NCBI GenBank assembly: GCA_947650285.1
Contig: CANTFL010000195.1
Span: 186,001-250,000, forward strand
Length of the DNA stretch: 64,000 nucleotides
Origin: Hyaloperonospora brassicae
Taxonomy: Eukaryota; Oomycota; Peronosporomycetes; Peronosporales; Peronosporaceae
Direction: 5' to 3'
Made by a program: the position numbers and the translations under genes. The notes beneath the pieces were generated by a model, which saw nothing but the letters and a program-made list of their open reading frames with translations, did not search any database and was not told the DNA's origin. Positions 1 to 10,189 of this stretch are shown here, piece by piece; the stretch's first letter is position 1; each line of letters starts with the position of its first letter.

Positions 1-159
1 AGACGCCGTTGCAAATTCTGCAAACATGTGCACGGCGTCGGTAGGTGCGAACTGTTCACCGAGTTTGAACGACTCACCAAGTTCGTCAATTCATCGATCG
101 ATCGAACAACTGTGCCCATAGAACTCCAACACATCTATTCGCCAGGCCATTTAAACTAG
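1..159 (+). pseudogene. Gag C-terminal zinc knuckle fragment
   Basis: Frame 1 from the window edge encodes a C-K-F-C motif followed by His and Cys in CX2CX3HX4C spacing, then a basic tail that stops at TAG 157-159. It matches the zinc-knuckle region of A2 (22,057-22,176) and a more decayed one in A4 (38,640-38,740, minus strand). Such knuckles bind genomic RNA in the Gag nucleocapsid part. The protease frame begins in another frame around 140-174, so a frameshift separates the two here. The rest of gag is outside the window. Confidence 0.7.
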
Positions 160-173
160 GAGGCTCGCCGACT

Positions 174-959
174 TTGACTGGGTTGGGAAACAACGGGCTG
201 CCTCAGTCAGTGGAATTAGCAGTCGACGCGAACTTCGTGTTTGCTTTTGTTGGAGACGCAAGAAGGCCCGGCGATAAAGCGTGTAGAAGGTTAAATAGAG
301 GGGAGCATCCGCCGGAGATGTCAACTACCGACGAAGAAGTTGATAGTGAAAGAGCGATGGCTCGGATGGACGCATCACCCAACTCTTGGCGACAGATGGA
401 ATCGGAAAAGCCACTGAAGTTGCTACAAGGGGAGCGACTAGGATGGTGGTCGTCAAGGATGTTCGATCGGAGAATAAGAATGAGAGCTTTTGTGATGGGG
501 GCAGTGAATGATCAACGAACTCAGATCCTGCTGGACACAGGAGCAAACATCTCAGCGATAAGTGAATCGTTCGCACGAAAGCTTAAGCTCCGAGGTCGAA
601 TGAGTACGGATAAGCAGATCGACGTACAAGAGACAGGGAAGTCAAAAGTAGTCACGACGTCACGGGTCACGGTCAAGATAAAACTGGGGTGGAAGGTGGT
701 CTATGAAGTCGAAGTATGGATCATGCCACATCACGCGAAAGTAGAGCTAATACTCGGAACAGACTTCATGGTACCAGCTAGGGTCCGTCTAAACCTTTTC
801 AATTCGACAGCCAAATTACCCGATGAACTAGTTGGGCCACTACTTAAGTCCGCTAGAGAAGTCGACGGGCAGGACTGGGATAGAGAATGTCACAGGGGAC
901 CTAAAGATACCATGAATATCGATCAACGAGGGTCTGAGGTGTTCAAACTGCAGCGATAA
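174..959 (+). CDS. Retropepsin-like aspartic protease part of Gag-Pol (A1)
   Basis: Open frame of 261 codons. Residues 118-124 read I-L-L-D-T-G-A, the catalytic Asp-Thr-Gly-Ala loop of a retroviral-type protease (D121). Residues 192-199 read L-I-L-G-T-D-F-M, the ILG-D motif near the end of the fold. The protease would act as a dimer to process the Gag-Pol polyprotein. The first ~100 residues are a charged linker also seen in A2 (22,328-22,630) and A4 (38,376-38,558, minus). The first Met is only where the open frame begins. In a working element this is internal to a polyprotein and needs no own start. The domain itself is uninterrupted although the element is dead. Confidence 0.85.
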   Translation: MTGLGNNGLPQSVELAVDANFVFAFVGDARRPGDKACRRLNRGEHPPEMSTTDEEVDSERAMARMDASPNSWRQMESEKPLKLLQGERLGWWSSRMFDRRIRMRAFVMGAVNDQRTQILLDTGANISAISESFARKLKLRGRMSTDKQIDVQETGKSKVVTTSRVTVKIKLGWKVVYEVEVWIMPHHAKVELILGTDFMVPARVRLNLFNSTAKLPDELVGPLLKSAREVDGQDWDRECHRGPKDTMNIDQRGSEVFKLQR

Positions 960-1645
960 CAACCAAATAAATCCACACACGAGCTGTGAGTTCGTCGACT
1001 ACCCACACTACTCCCCACAATCATACAAAACAGGAAAGGGAATCAACGACGGTCAGATTAAATAATTTCGCATCACGGGTAACGACATGTCCAGCACATT
1101 TCACGATCGTAGTGTGGATGCCACACGATATGTTACCTTGAGATGAAGGATACGTGCGCGCGAATTCGTCGAAGTACAGAGATTGGCAAGTGCTAGCGTA
1201 CGACCATGTCTTAGACATAGAATTGATGCAGAAATAGAAAGGTTTGTGTGAGGTGTGGTTGTCCCGACAATCACCAACTGTCGAACGGCCAACCTATACT
1301 CTACCTCGTGCAATCCTTCGTCGGGATGAAGCCACTGTGGATACGCAGTGTACTATCTACAAGGAAGAACGAAACTGGGAGGGTGCAGACAGCGTGAGAC
1401 GACAATCTCAAGGTGCTTTCACAAAACTGACGGAGAGTGAGCCGAACAGGAGTAATGGCCAGCCCGCTACCCATCATCTAGAATCGGCCAAGAATGTCAC
1501 AAATCGCGACAGAAGCATCAACAAGACTACGTGTCACTCGGCAGCAACCAGGGCGGCTTGCTCGGCGTTTGAAGACGAAACGTTGTTACTCAATGAAACA
1601 CTTCACCGTGTCGATGAAAAGTTGTGTGATCCAGATACAACATAA
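960..1645 (+). pseudogene. Pol linker between protease and RT (A1)
   Basis: After the protease the frame continues through several stops. Around 1100-1320 it keeps a conserved block (W-M-P-H-D, E-G-Y-V-R, K-Y-R-D-W-Q-V-L-A-Y, W-L-S-R-Q, V-E-R-P) typical of the protease-RT spacer of oomycete Gypsy elements. The piece from 1244 to 1645 is open for 133 codons. The same block is recognisable in A2 near 23,210-23,460. I know no separate enzymatic function for it. Confidence 0.6.
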
Positions 1646-1729
1646 GATCAAGCTATCAATTCATCTACATCACCCTTATCGTCATGTACTAGGGAGAATA
1701 ATCCTGTCGACGGACTGGACGATCGGTTC

Positions 1730-3060
1730 TTGTGTGTCCTGGAAGAGTCGAGTATGGATCCACTTGAGAAGTATCCATCTACTGCGCCGTTAGACCGATT
1801 TGCTTTCGAGCATGATTCCAGCGAAGACACCGTGGTGGATTACGCTCGCGAACTTGCCTTTCTGCCGAACCTCACGGAGCTGACACGAACAAAGTTGTAC
1901 AAGGATGGAAAGAATGTGATATTATTAGCTCATGATAAGGAGCAACAGGCCAAGTTGTATGACGTATTGAAGAAACATGAACAGATCATGATCTCGAGTG
2001 GGAATGGGTTATCACCTTTAGCGTACGGTGCGGTTTGCGACGTCGATGTAAAGCGAACACGATCCTATTCAACAACGGGCTCGACGCGTACCACTCCGAC
2101 ATCTGACGAAACTGTACGAATTACTGAAAAGATTGTTAACGGCAGGACTTATTGCGTTCTCACAGAGTCCGTGGGCCTCACCGATCTTAATTGTTTCCAA
2201 GAAGAATGGCGTGGACACACGATTGTGTATTGACTACACGATGGTTAATGCGGTGACGGTAGACATGGAATACGCAATGCCTTTAGTGGAAGATCTGCTG
2301 ACGGAGTAAGAAGGCTATCAATGGTTTTTCTCTCTTGATGCTGCTAGTGGGTTCTGGGCGATCATGATGACTGAAAGAGCGAGACGCATATCTGCTTTTG
2401 TGTGCTCTCTGGGTCACTTTGAATGGTTGCGGATGCCATTTGGATTAAAGAACGCTCGATGATCGATCAGCGACTAAGGGACAATGCCTTGTGGGGTCAC
2501 GTTCAGCCTAAGGGGGGATGGAGTAAGTTCTCGTAGAAAGTGATAAATATGGAGAAAGAAGCATCGAATAGACAGACGATGGTATCATCAGAAACACCAT
2601 CATGCGCTCGACCCACACACACACCGTCACTAAGTTTGAAGCAGATTGCTACATCAACACAGGGCCCGACGCAGTATAACAAATGGTCAACGACCCTGTG
2701 AACGACATTTTCTTAACAGGCGAACCCGAAGAATCAAAACTTGCACCGGTGTTCAAGCGTCGATCGTTCGTCGACGATATTTGTTTTGGTGGACGGAGTT
2801 TGATGACTGCTTAGCAATACTCAATCAGTTGTAAGAACGATTCACTAAGTGTCGAATAAGTGTGAGTTTTACTAATATCATCTTTGTTCAACCGCGAGTT
2901 GACTTCCTCTCCCATAAAGTAAACGCACAAGGAATCGCAGCTGATCCAGGGAAGCTGGTAGCTATCTCTGAGATCCCCTTTCCGACGTCGAATAAAGGAA
3001 TGTGAGCATTCTTAAAAGCATTCAATTACTTCAGTCGGTCCATATAGAATATGGCTACTC
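1730..3060 (+). pseudogene. Reverse transcriptase, broken (A1)
   Basis: Gypsy-type RT spread over several frames. Fingers and early palm lie at about 1970-2260 (V-C-D-V-D-V, V-S-K-K-N-G, then C-I-D-Y). Next come F-S-L-D-A-A-S-G-F-W (about 2330), M-P-F-G-L-K-N-A (about 2440), the catalytic F-V-D-D motif (about 2770) and thumb with connection to 3060. Breaks include the TAA after E-D-L-L-T-E (about 2308), stops just after K-N-A (2460-2480), a stop within the 2530s, and a one-base gain near 2052 relative to A2. Several of these lesions recur in A2. The catalytic aspartates are still encoded, but no continuous RT can be made. Confidence 0.85.
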
Positions 3061-3089
3061 ATGGGGTAGTCCTCTAGTAACTAGAGGAG

Positions 3090-4358
3090 GGCGATTTCCT
3101 GGGGTCACCCGCTCTGGCGACAGCTCGGAAATCGCTTGATCTTCTCAAACAGTCAATCGTCAAAGCATTCATACTCCGTCATTTTGATCAAAGTCTAGAT
3201 GTTCTCGTGATGATCTTCGCAAATGACTGGGCACTGAGTAGCACCCTAATGCAATGCCACGACCACAAATTGCATCCAGTGCGATTTTGCGGCCGATTGT
3301 TATAGGAGAATGAGAAGAACTACCACGCGGCAGAGCGCGAGGTGCTAGAACTATTACAACTGATCAAAGTCGTACATACACTGCTGGTGGGTAAAGCGAT
3401 CCACGTCTATACGAAATACTCAACATTGGAGTGGGTATTCGCGTCCAAATCATTGTATGGACGCGCAGTCAGCTTTGCTGTACTATTGTCACCCTATCAT
3501 CCGAAAATTAAAAGAGTCGGCGAACGCGATGTCGATTTTCTGCAGCTACTTCAGGCGCCTATCACACCGACAGTCGGACTCGACGAATCGCTAGCACACA
3601 TTGCTCCATGCCCTACTCCTGGAGCAATACTCCGCCTCGATACTGAACTGTTGTACGCACGAGTCTCGCAAGAATTCAGTGGGTTCGTCATGTCTTTCGA
3701 CGGTTCGTCGAAGACAACAACACATGGTGAATTTGGAATTTGTGCGTGGATATTGTGGAGACTGCCCGAGTGGACAGTCGTAATGGCTGCGAGTGATTAC
3801 CTACCGTTTACCACAGCAAATTTGGCAGAATACGCCGGCATGAACCGAGGCTCTCAAGCAGCATTGGATCACCATGTTACTAATCTGATCATAGCGGGAG
3901 ACTCGAGGTTAGCGATCCAACAAGCCATGGAAGTAATCGCATGTAAAGACCACGCATTGCAAGTAGATTTGGCACGTCATAAAGAGATAATTACGAGATT
4001 TAATGCCGTACGGTACATGCACGTTATCCGCTGTTACAATGCAGCTGCCGACGTCCTGGCCACGGAAGCACTGGAAGCTAAGACAGAGAAGCTACTCTTA
4101 GGTGAAGAACGCTATGAAGAGCTACGAAAACTGAATAGGATACAAGAAAAGTTGGTTCGAGATAGGAAACTCGATGGGGTCATCAAAGCAAAGCCAGCGG
4201 TGTCAGTGATTGCACGATGTACAACTCGTCGCGTGCGACTCGCTGACCAGCTAGGTGATGGACGATCAACAGAGGAGAGTGAAGAGTCAGATGAAAATCT
4301 AGAATATGAGAAGCGCGTTCAACTCACCGTGACTCGACCGAATTCAGAGACTCGATGA
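3090..4358 (+). pseudogene. RNase H plus second (archaeal-like) RNase H region (A1)
   Basis: The first RNase H starts near 3090 and is interrupted by TAG at about 3303. From 3342 to 4358 one frame of 338 codons stays open. The first domain looks catalytically degenerate: where Gypsy RNases H have T-D-A-S it reads I-F-A-N-D, and the V-Y-T-D-position Asp is Lys (V-Y-T-K-Y). About 90 residues later a second RNase H fold begins with F-D-G-S-S-K (D120 of the 338-codon frame), followed by L-A-E-Y (E163), A-G-D-S (D187) and A-D-V-L-A (D237). This is a complete D-E-D-D set. Additional RNase H domains are known from oomycete Gypsy elements. The likely role is degrading the RNA strand during reverse transcription. 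The acidic C-terminus (residues about 290-330) is unassigned. Confidence 0.82.
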
Positions 4359-4399
4359 TCATCCAGTGTGGAGGATATCGACTCAACAGCCGTCCACCA

Positions 4400-5787
4400 G
4401 GAACGGAGAGAAAGGATATCGACCGCACAAGATGAAGAGACGAATTAGGCAGACCTTAAGACGTATCTGCGAGGAGAATTTTACAAACTTACACACCGTC
4501 AAGCTAGCGAATCCGGGAAGATCGCTGATCGATTCGTGTTGAGCCAGGACGGGTTGCTTTATTACGTGGACGGCGACGAGAAATATGAATGTCACAAGAA
4601 GATAACAATAAACTATGACTCGTAATTCCAACGACACTAGTCGATGAAATTCTGTTAAGTTGTAATGACTCGATAGAAGGCGGCCACCAAGGAATTGTGC
4701 GGACATATCACAAGGTCAAGACTGATTATTACTGGACCGGACTGTATGCAGATGTGGCAAGGCATGTACAAGGTTGCGAAGATTTCAGCACGAGATAAAG
4801 CAAGCCAACACTCAAGGGTCATTCGCCAGGGAATATAGTTTCCGAGCGACCGTTTCAGGTGGTGTCTATGGACTTTGTCATCCCACTCCTTAAGCCTCGA
4901 CGGGGAAACAAAGCGCTTTTACTGTTCCAAGATCATTTTACGGGGTTTGTGATAGCTAAAGCCATGAGTGATACGTCAGCACTGGAGGTAGCGAAACCGT
5001 TTAAAGAGAATGTCTTCCGTCATTTTAGTGCTCCCAGTCTCACTCGTCTCGACAGAGATCCTAGGTTCATGGGTGAGGTTTTTTAAACGTTTGCTGAAAT
5101 GATGCAAGCTAAGTCAAGAGCCACCCTCAGTTATCGTCCACAAGCAAACGGACAACAAGAGCGAAGTGTGAAGACAATGATACAAACAGTACGAGTCTAC
5201 GTGGAAGATCCCTACAAGCGGATTAGGATGACATTGCAGAAAAACTGGTTCATGCCATTAACAATTCTTAAGATACAACGAGAAATGAGACATCGTTCTA
5301 CATGGTACACGGGTGGGAAACCCACTCAACACTGAAGGCGATGACAGAGTCAATCCGACTCGCCAATCCAAGGAATAATATGGTGGTGGACTCGACGAAT
5401 CCAGTCCTGTGGCGTCGCGAGTCCAACAGGCAGCGAGAAGTGGTCCTACGACTGGCAAAAGAGTACCAAGTGAGAGAGAAAGCAAGAAGGGCACGTGAAC
5501 ATAAAGAGCTACTCAGTCCAGCTGAAAAACGGATTAAGTCAGCAAACAATGGACATAATACTGAGCAAGATGATGAGGCGCCAAGAGATCAATCTTCTCG
5601 AACTGGTGACGACAGAGTTCGAAGCACGACAAATAGTAGGACGACTAATGCCGTGATAAACGAAGGAGACCAAGTATGGCTTTTCATAGAACAAGAGAAG
5701 CCTGGACTGAAAAATTGGATAGTCAACAGGCAACAAGCTCCTTTCCAAGTCAAGAAACAGCTTGAAAAGTTTGCGTTTGAATTGTAG
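4400..5787 (+). pseudogene. Integrase, broken (A1)
   Basis: The N-terminal zinc-binding region lies around 4,640-4,800, with the two His in G-G-H-Q-G and T-Y-H and one Cys in Q-G-C-E-D (the second Cys is Thr). The catalytic core has S-M-D-F (4865-4876), R-D-P-R-F (about 5057-5071) and G-Q-Q-E-R (about 5150), giving the D-D-E triad. The C-terminal region is open from 5302 to 5787 and ends in a GPF-like segment (Q-A-P-F-Q-V) before TAG 5785-5787. Stops at about 4447, 4796 and 5084 and a frame change near 5,300 disrupt it. The same TAG is present in A2 at the homologous place. Confidence 0.85.
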
Positions 5788-6186
5788 CTGCCAGATAGAA
5801 GCGAATATCGGTTCTACTCGGTTGTCTATATGTTGCGATTGAAAACAGTGACAGAACAAGGGGCACGTCCAACGACAAAGTTGGTGGAAGGACTAGGAGA
5901 TATAGATCGACTTGACTTTGACGAAGAACTACTGCCTTAAGATAGCTGGATGCCCGACAAGTGTAGTGGCCGATACGAGGTAGAAGCCATACTCGATGAT
6001 GACACGACAAGCTCAACAAATACTGACAAAAGCCAGCGGAGGTTCTTAGTCAAATGGGTGGGAAACGATGAACCCACGTGGGAACCATTGATCAACTTGT
6101 CATGTGGAGGTTTATTGTTCGACTACTTGAGGCGGAAGAAAAGAGAAAATCGTCTGCAAATGGTGCAAGTCGCAGACGAATGGTAG
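5788..6186 (+). pseudogene. Integrase C-terminal tail with chromodomain (A1)
   Basis: Downstream of TAG 5785-5787 the same protein continues. TAA at about 5938 (CAA in A2) precedes an open stretch 5950-6186 encoding a chromodomain: R-Y-E-V-E-A-I-L, an acidic insertion, then F-L-V-K-W-V-G and P-T-W-E-P. Chromodomains at the end of Gypsy integrases are thought to steer integration into chromatin carrying methylated histone tails. Of the three aromatic cage positions known from HP1, the Tyr of R-Y-E-V and the Trp of V-K-W are present. The third position, after W-x-G, is Asn. Confidence 0.8.
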
Positions 6187-6331
6187 AAACACCAGCGCCA
6201 TGCGTACTCTCTTTCTGAGAAGACTAGCAGGTAGAAAGAGAATTGAAGTTACTGCTTCAAGATGTATTGATGCTTGAAGACAAAGATGACTTAATTAACG
6301 AGATGAAGGCACAAAGCCAAAACAGAGGCGA
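6187..6331. other. Gap between pol and the opposite-strand genes (A1)
   Basis: No gene seen. This stretch separates the end of pol on the + strand from the end of the convergent opposite-strand gene. It belongs to the patch (about 5,664-6,371) that is nearly identical to A2. Confidence 0.5.
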
Positions 6332-6673
6332 CTAAGTATCAGCGACGGACGAGCTGGAATAATTACGAGACAATGTAGGGACACAGTCAGAAGCGTCGAC
6401 AAAAATCTGCATTCCATCGCGGTTTTCGGGCTCGGGAGCAGAGGGATCGACGACCGGACGAGAAGCTTCGTCTGCGTCGACGTCCTCGACGACGAGTGAT
6501 TTCTCTTCACTCTCTGACGTGCCGACCGGAACAAAGACAGGGAAGCCCGGATTGCACGGACAGAAGCACGTGGTATAGGAATGCTCCGATGGACGAGTCA
6601 GCCACCAAACACGCCAGGGTTCAACTTGGTCAAGCATTCCAACTTAGTTGATCCAGTCAGCACCCTCGGGTAT

Positions 6674-7552
6674 CTACGCATGACTCATGATTAAAAACAC
6701 AGGAACTGACAGCTCAAAGAGAAGTTCGGGGTCAAGGAAAAGTGTGGGTCCACGAGATGACTTCGCAGAAGCCGCATCTTGCAAGACAATACTCAAAGTC
6801 CTCGCGACTTTCCACACAAGATCCCCACGACGTTTGCGAGCGGCATCATAATTAACCCAAGCTTCATAAATTTGGGACAAGTCTTCAGGCGAGCGCGAAG
6901 GGTTTTCATCGGGGTGCATGCCCATAAGTATGCTTGACTCAAAGATCCAATGAGTACCCTCCCATAAAGCCACATAACATGATGAGCGAGTATCGACATG
7001 GGCAGACGGCGTTGGATCACGACTATCTCCGCGAAACTTGACCATCGCTTCAGCCACCAAGTCCAGAAGATAACTAGGATGAGAGCAATGGAGAGAACGG
7101 CGGAGCCCATCCTGAGCGTCGCCAAGCTTGGACATACTCATGAACATCGGCTTCGATGTAAATAACGCCAGAGTACGCTGACACGGATGCGATGGATCAT
7201 ATACGTCGGCAAACCATAGTAGACCTGCGAGTGAAACGGGGGTGGGAGCGACGAACGACTTCGTACCAATGCGCACCTGTCGGATAGGGGACCGAGCCGA
7301 CGTGACGCGCAACCAACAGCGAGCTGACCCGTGATGGAAGAAGCAAATATTCCGACTCGCTCGCATGGCAGGAGTCGACCTAGACTCCCGAGCTACCACT
7401 TGACCCGCACGAGCACGAAGAAGAGAGTACGGAACCGTTGATGTCTCAGGCAAGCCAATAGCGGCAGTCACCACAGGGGTTGACGGAGAATTGCACTCAA
7501 TATTGCTTGGCGCCAACAAATGTGGGGACGTCAACGAAGAAACAGGCGACAC
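6674..7552 (-). CDS. Opposite-strand ORF2, C-terminal domain (A1)
   Basis: Open frame of 292 codons on the strand opposite to pol. The first ~90 residues are rich in Ser, Pro and Arg. Residues about 95-290 look globular, with mixed hydrophobic and charged composition and segments such as G-T-H-W-I-F-E, G-M-H-P-D-E-N, Y-E-A-W-V-N-Y-D and W-K-V-A-R-T-L-S. A decayed version of the same sequence (G-M-H-P region) is found in A2 around 29,050-29,090. I do not recognise a family. By position and composition it could be the C-terminal half of the protein whose N-terminus starts at 9512. A further acidic tail (6,332-6,637) may follow after a frameshift. Confidence 0.5.
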   Translation of the reverse strand: MSPVSSLTSPHLLAPSNIECNSPSTPVVTAAIGLPETSTVPYSLLRARAGQVVARESRSTPAMRASRNICFFHHGSARCWLRVTSARSPIRQVRIGTKSFVAPTPVSLAGLLWFADVYDPSHPCQRTLALFTSKPMFMSMSKLGDAQDGLRRSLHCSHPSYLLDLVAEAMVKFRGDSRDPTPSAHVDTRSSCYVALWEGTHWIFESSILMGMHPDENPSRSPEDLSQIYEAWVNYDAARKRRGDLVWKVARTLSIVLQDAASAKSSRGPTLFLDPELLFELSVPVFLIMSHA

Positions 7553-7553
7553 C

Positions 7554-8106
7554 TCAGCTGTCAGCGTCTTTCTGAGGTTGGCTCGGGACCGCTGAATCCG
7601 TTGCTTCTTTTTTGGTGAAATGGTGGGTCGTAGAACAACGGATCAGTCGAAGAAACGACGGCAGGGACGTCCACCTAGGAGGCTTTGACAGGAACTGGAT
7701 CGGGTGACGGAAGGAAGACGTCTTTTTATTTCTTGGAAGACCTAGCAGACGAAAGGCTTGCGGGAACGACGGAAGACGCGCCATCATAAACAACGACGGC
7801 GGTCGGCGACGTCGATATCACCAGGTCAGATACGACTTCAATGGATGGGGTGGTCGCGATGGCAGCCGACGAAATAGGAACCGGAGCAGCTTGGTTTTGG
7901 ACTAGCGGCACATTAGCGATCGCAGGTTGTGTGACGAACACAGCCGCAGAAGACCGGCGAGGTCTCATCCGGGGAAGTGATGTGGTCGGGGCAACAGATT
8001 TACCAGCCACCTTAGATCTCTTCAATCGTGCTGAAGCCCTTGGATCCTTGACATTCTTCGGTGACGCGGGTGAACGCTTGTTGACTCGACGACGGACTGC
8101 ACTCAC
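7554..8106 (-). pseudogene. Opposite-strand ORF2, low-complexity middle (A1)
   Basis: Two overlapping open frames (7726-8106 and 7554-7793, minus strand) encode Ser/Ala/Pro/Val-rich, strongly basic sequence. A similar stretch in A2 (29,971-30,453, minus) shares the pattern R-V-x-K-R-S, basic segment, then P-A-I-A-x-V-P and V-x-S-D-V-V/L-x-S-T-x-P-T-A-V-V. Conservation of this order in A1 and A2 supports one long gene that is now frameshifted. The sequence looks disordered. No function can be named. Confidence 0.45.
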
Positions 8107-8561
8107 CTTTTCGACGCGACTTAGACGGGTGAGCTACTGGTGGCGATGCGGGGGGAGGGAGATTATGAGCAACGTGGGAGTGCGCGAGATACCATTCGCT
8201 CTTGCTAATCCTAGACGCTGGGACTGTGAGGTGGTCGACGAAACAGCCTCTTCAACGAGATTCATCAGCTCAGGCGCGGATATGGGCGTCATTGTTGAAC
8301 CGACATGATAATCCAGCTCAGTGAGAGACGAAAATTAAGCCCATGAACTGATGATCCAATAGCTTAAAGGGACGGTAAATGAGACGATGACGCAGAAGCA
8401 CCCACCGATACCGACCTAGCGGTAGATGACCACGCCGAAAAGGAAGACAATGTGGATCCGGGAGTGTGCCAGGATCCACTGCAGAATCACACGAACCCGA
8501 TCGTCTCCTCAGATACGTTAAAGATTTTACCGCCGACGAGGACGGCTCGCCGACGGATACA

Positions 8562-9512
8562 TCAGTAGACGACGAAGAAGCTACGCCGACGGTCACAGCT
8601 ACCGACGACGTAGAAGTCAAAGACACGGGAGCCACGAAAAAAGATGCAAATGATAGCGTCCGCCGTCCAGACCGAGACTCCGAGCTTTGAAAAGATGACA
8701 GAGGAGCGACAAGACGAGGCGAATCCATCAGGGTCGCCCGAGCCATCGCTGGCGTGATGGGGGAGCATACGAAGGCTCGAGCCGCAAGCCATGTTTTGGA
8801 GCGCCGTTGATCCATCGAGCGAAATGACGTCCGGGAACCGAGTCGTGAGAAGTCGACACAGCCGCTGGGTGATGTCCATATCTCGAGAAATTAATCCCGG
8901 GACGTCCACTCCAACCTCTGCGGCCAATGCAAGGTTCGGATCCAGCGGACATTGTATGTTTTCACGACGCAGCAGAGACTTTTGTTGTCGGATGACTTGT
9001 TGTTGACTACTGGCGGTTCGTCGCATCACTCTGAGGGCATGACTATCTCCATTGCGCAAGTCCATCGTTGCATCCTGGAGCTGACGGAAGTAACCAGCAG
9101 CAACACCTTGGACAGTCGTGTGTCGAGCTTCAGCATATGCGAGGTCGCGCGTAAGATGGTTGATCAAGCGATCACGTTCCGCTATACCAGCGAACAGCTC
9201 GGCAAACATACGCTCAGCCAAAGCAAGACGATTGTCCCGATGCGTAGCAGTCAGGCGCGCAGATAACTCAACCGAGTATATCGACTTGTCCAAAGAGTCG
9301 ATCAAATTTGTCGTCTTGAGAGCAGCGGACTTCCAAGTTTGTGACTCTTTCTCGGTCGTTGACAAACGATGCTTCAGGTCCACCGAGTCCGAGACAGCAG
9401 CTTCCATTAGTCGACGGAGCGAAGCATTCTCTCGGTGGGACAGAGATAGATCCACGCATAGAGCCACGATATCTGCGGAATGGTCGACGACGGGAGAGAC
9501 ATCATCGGCCAT
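8562..9512 (-). pseudogene. Opposite-strand ORF2, helical N-terminal part (A1)
   Basis: ATG at 9512 opens a 316-codon frame. Residues 1-180 are Leu/Glu/Arg/Ala-rich and helical-looking (R-E-N-A-S-L-R-R-L-M-E, E-R-M-F-A-E-L-F-A, H-L-T-R-D-L-A-Y-A-E-A-R), consistent with coiled coil. Residues about 195-250 hold a second conserved block (Q-Q-K-S-L-L-R-R-E-N; D-I-T-Q-R-L-C-R-L-L-T-T-R-F-P). The start (M-A-D-D-V-x-P-V-V) is matched by A2 (ATG at 31,809) and A3 (ATG at 18,012). Near 8,690 the conserved reading moves to another frame (Ser/Thr/Val-rich, 8,318-8,815), so the gene is broken in this copy. The role is unknown. A Gag-like or chromatin-associated structural protein would fit a coiled coil followed by a disordered basic region. 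Confidence 0.55.
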
Positions 9513-9539
9513 CTACAAATTTTAACCATCCAGCGTGCT

Positions 9540-10068
9540 AACTCGGGAAATTAATTTCCTCAACGACGTGTCAAGCAGTGGGCTAGGAAATTCCATCAGC
9601 GTCACGATCACCCGGATCAGCTCAACTTCGCGCCGTTGCATCCGATCGTCTATGCTTAAGATGAGACGACAGAGATACAGCGTACCCAGCGTTACTTTAG
9701 GGTCATGGTAAAGTTAAGGTTTAGCCTGGGTGGAGCCGGCAGAGACAACGCCCGGCACAGAAATGTCACAAGAAGCCGATCTAGACGAAGTAGGTCCATC
9801 GTCCAAGCTCGACGATACGTCCACGGCTTAAGTCGGCGGAGAAGACAGCCCCCGGTCGGGAATTGCTCCGTCAACAACTGACGGAGCTGACGAAGTGAGT
9901 GTAGATGACGGCGAAGGATAAGGTCGAAGTCGCGTCTAGTGAGTCGTCGACGGTAGTTCGATGACAGACTGAAAAATGCAATAGAGAACATAATGCCTAG
10001 CAGAGCACAAGTAGAAATCTGCCACGAGAAGGAAGGAGAGAAGCGTCCTGGAGGGTCATAACATGGTA
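9540..10068 (-). pseudogene. Opposite-strand ORF1 remnant (A1)
   Basis: Counterpart of the intact A2 gene at 31,823-32,362. The start ATG is near 10,064 but TGA follows two codons later, and further stops are present. The C-terminal block is still clear around 9,545-9,660 on the minus strand: S-I-D-D-R-M-Q-R-R-E-V-E-L-I-R-V-I, then P-L-L-D-T-S. It lies directly upstream of ORF2 (28 bp away) and next to the LTR. Confidence 0.5.
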
Positions 10069-10189
10069 CAGGGGAAACGGCCCGAAATGACCAACAGAAG
10101 TGGCGGTGAAGAGTATGGTCGAGACACTCGCCCGTTAGGTTTGTATCGCGAATGGGGCAGTAGTGGAATAGAGAATTTTAGTACCGGTA

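Noticed and set aside
6674..7552. Opposite-strand ORF2 as gag of a nested inverted element
   Set aside because: No second LTR or pol in that orientation borders it, and the same gene order recurs in A2 and A3. A nested origin long ago cannot be excluded.
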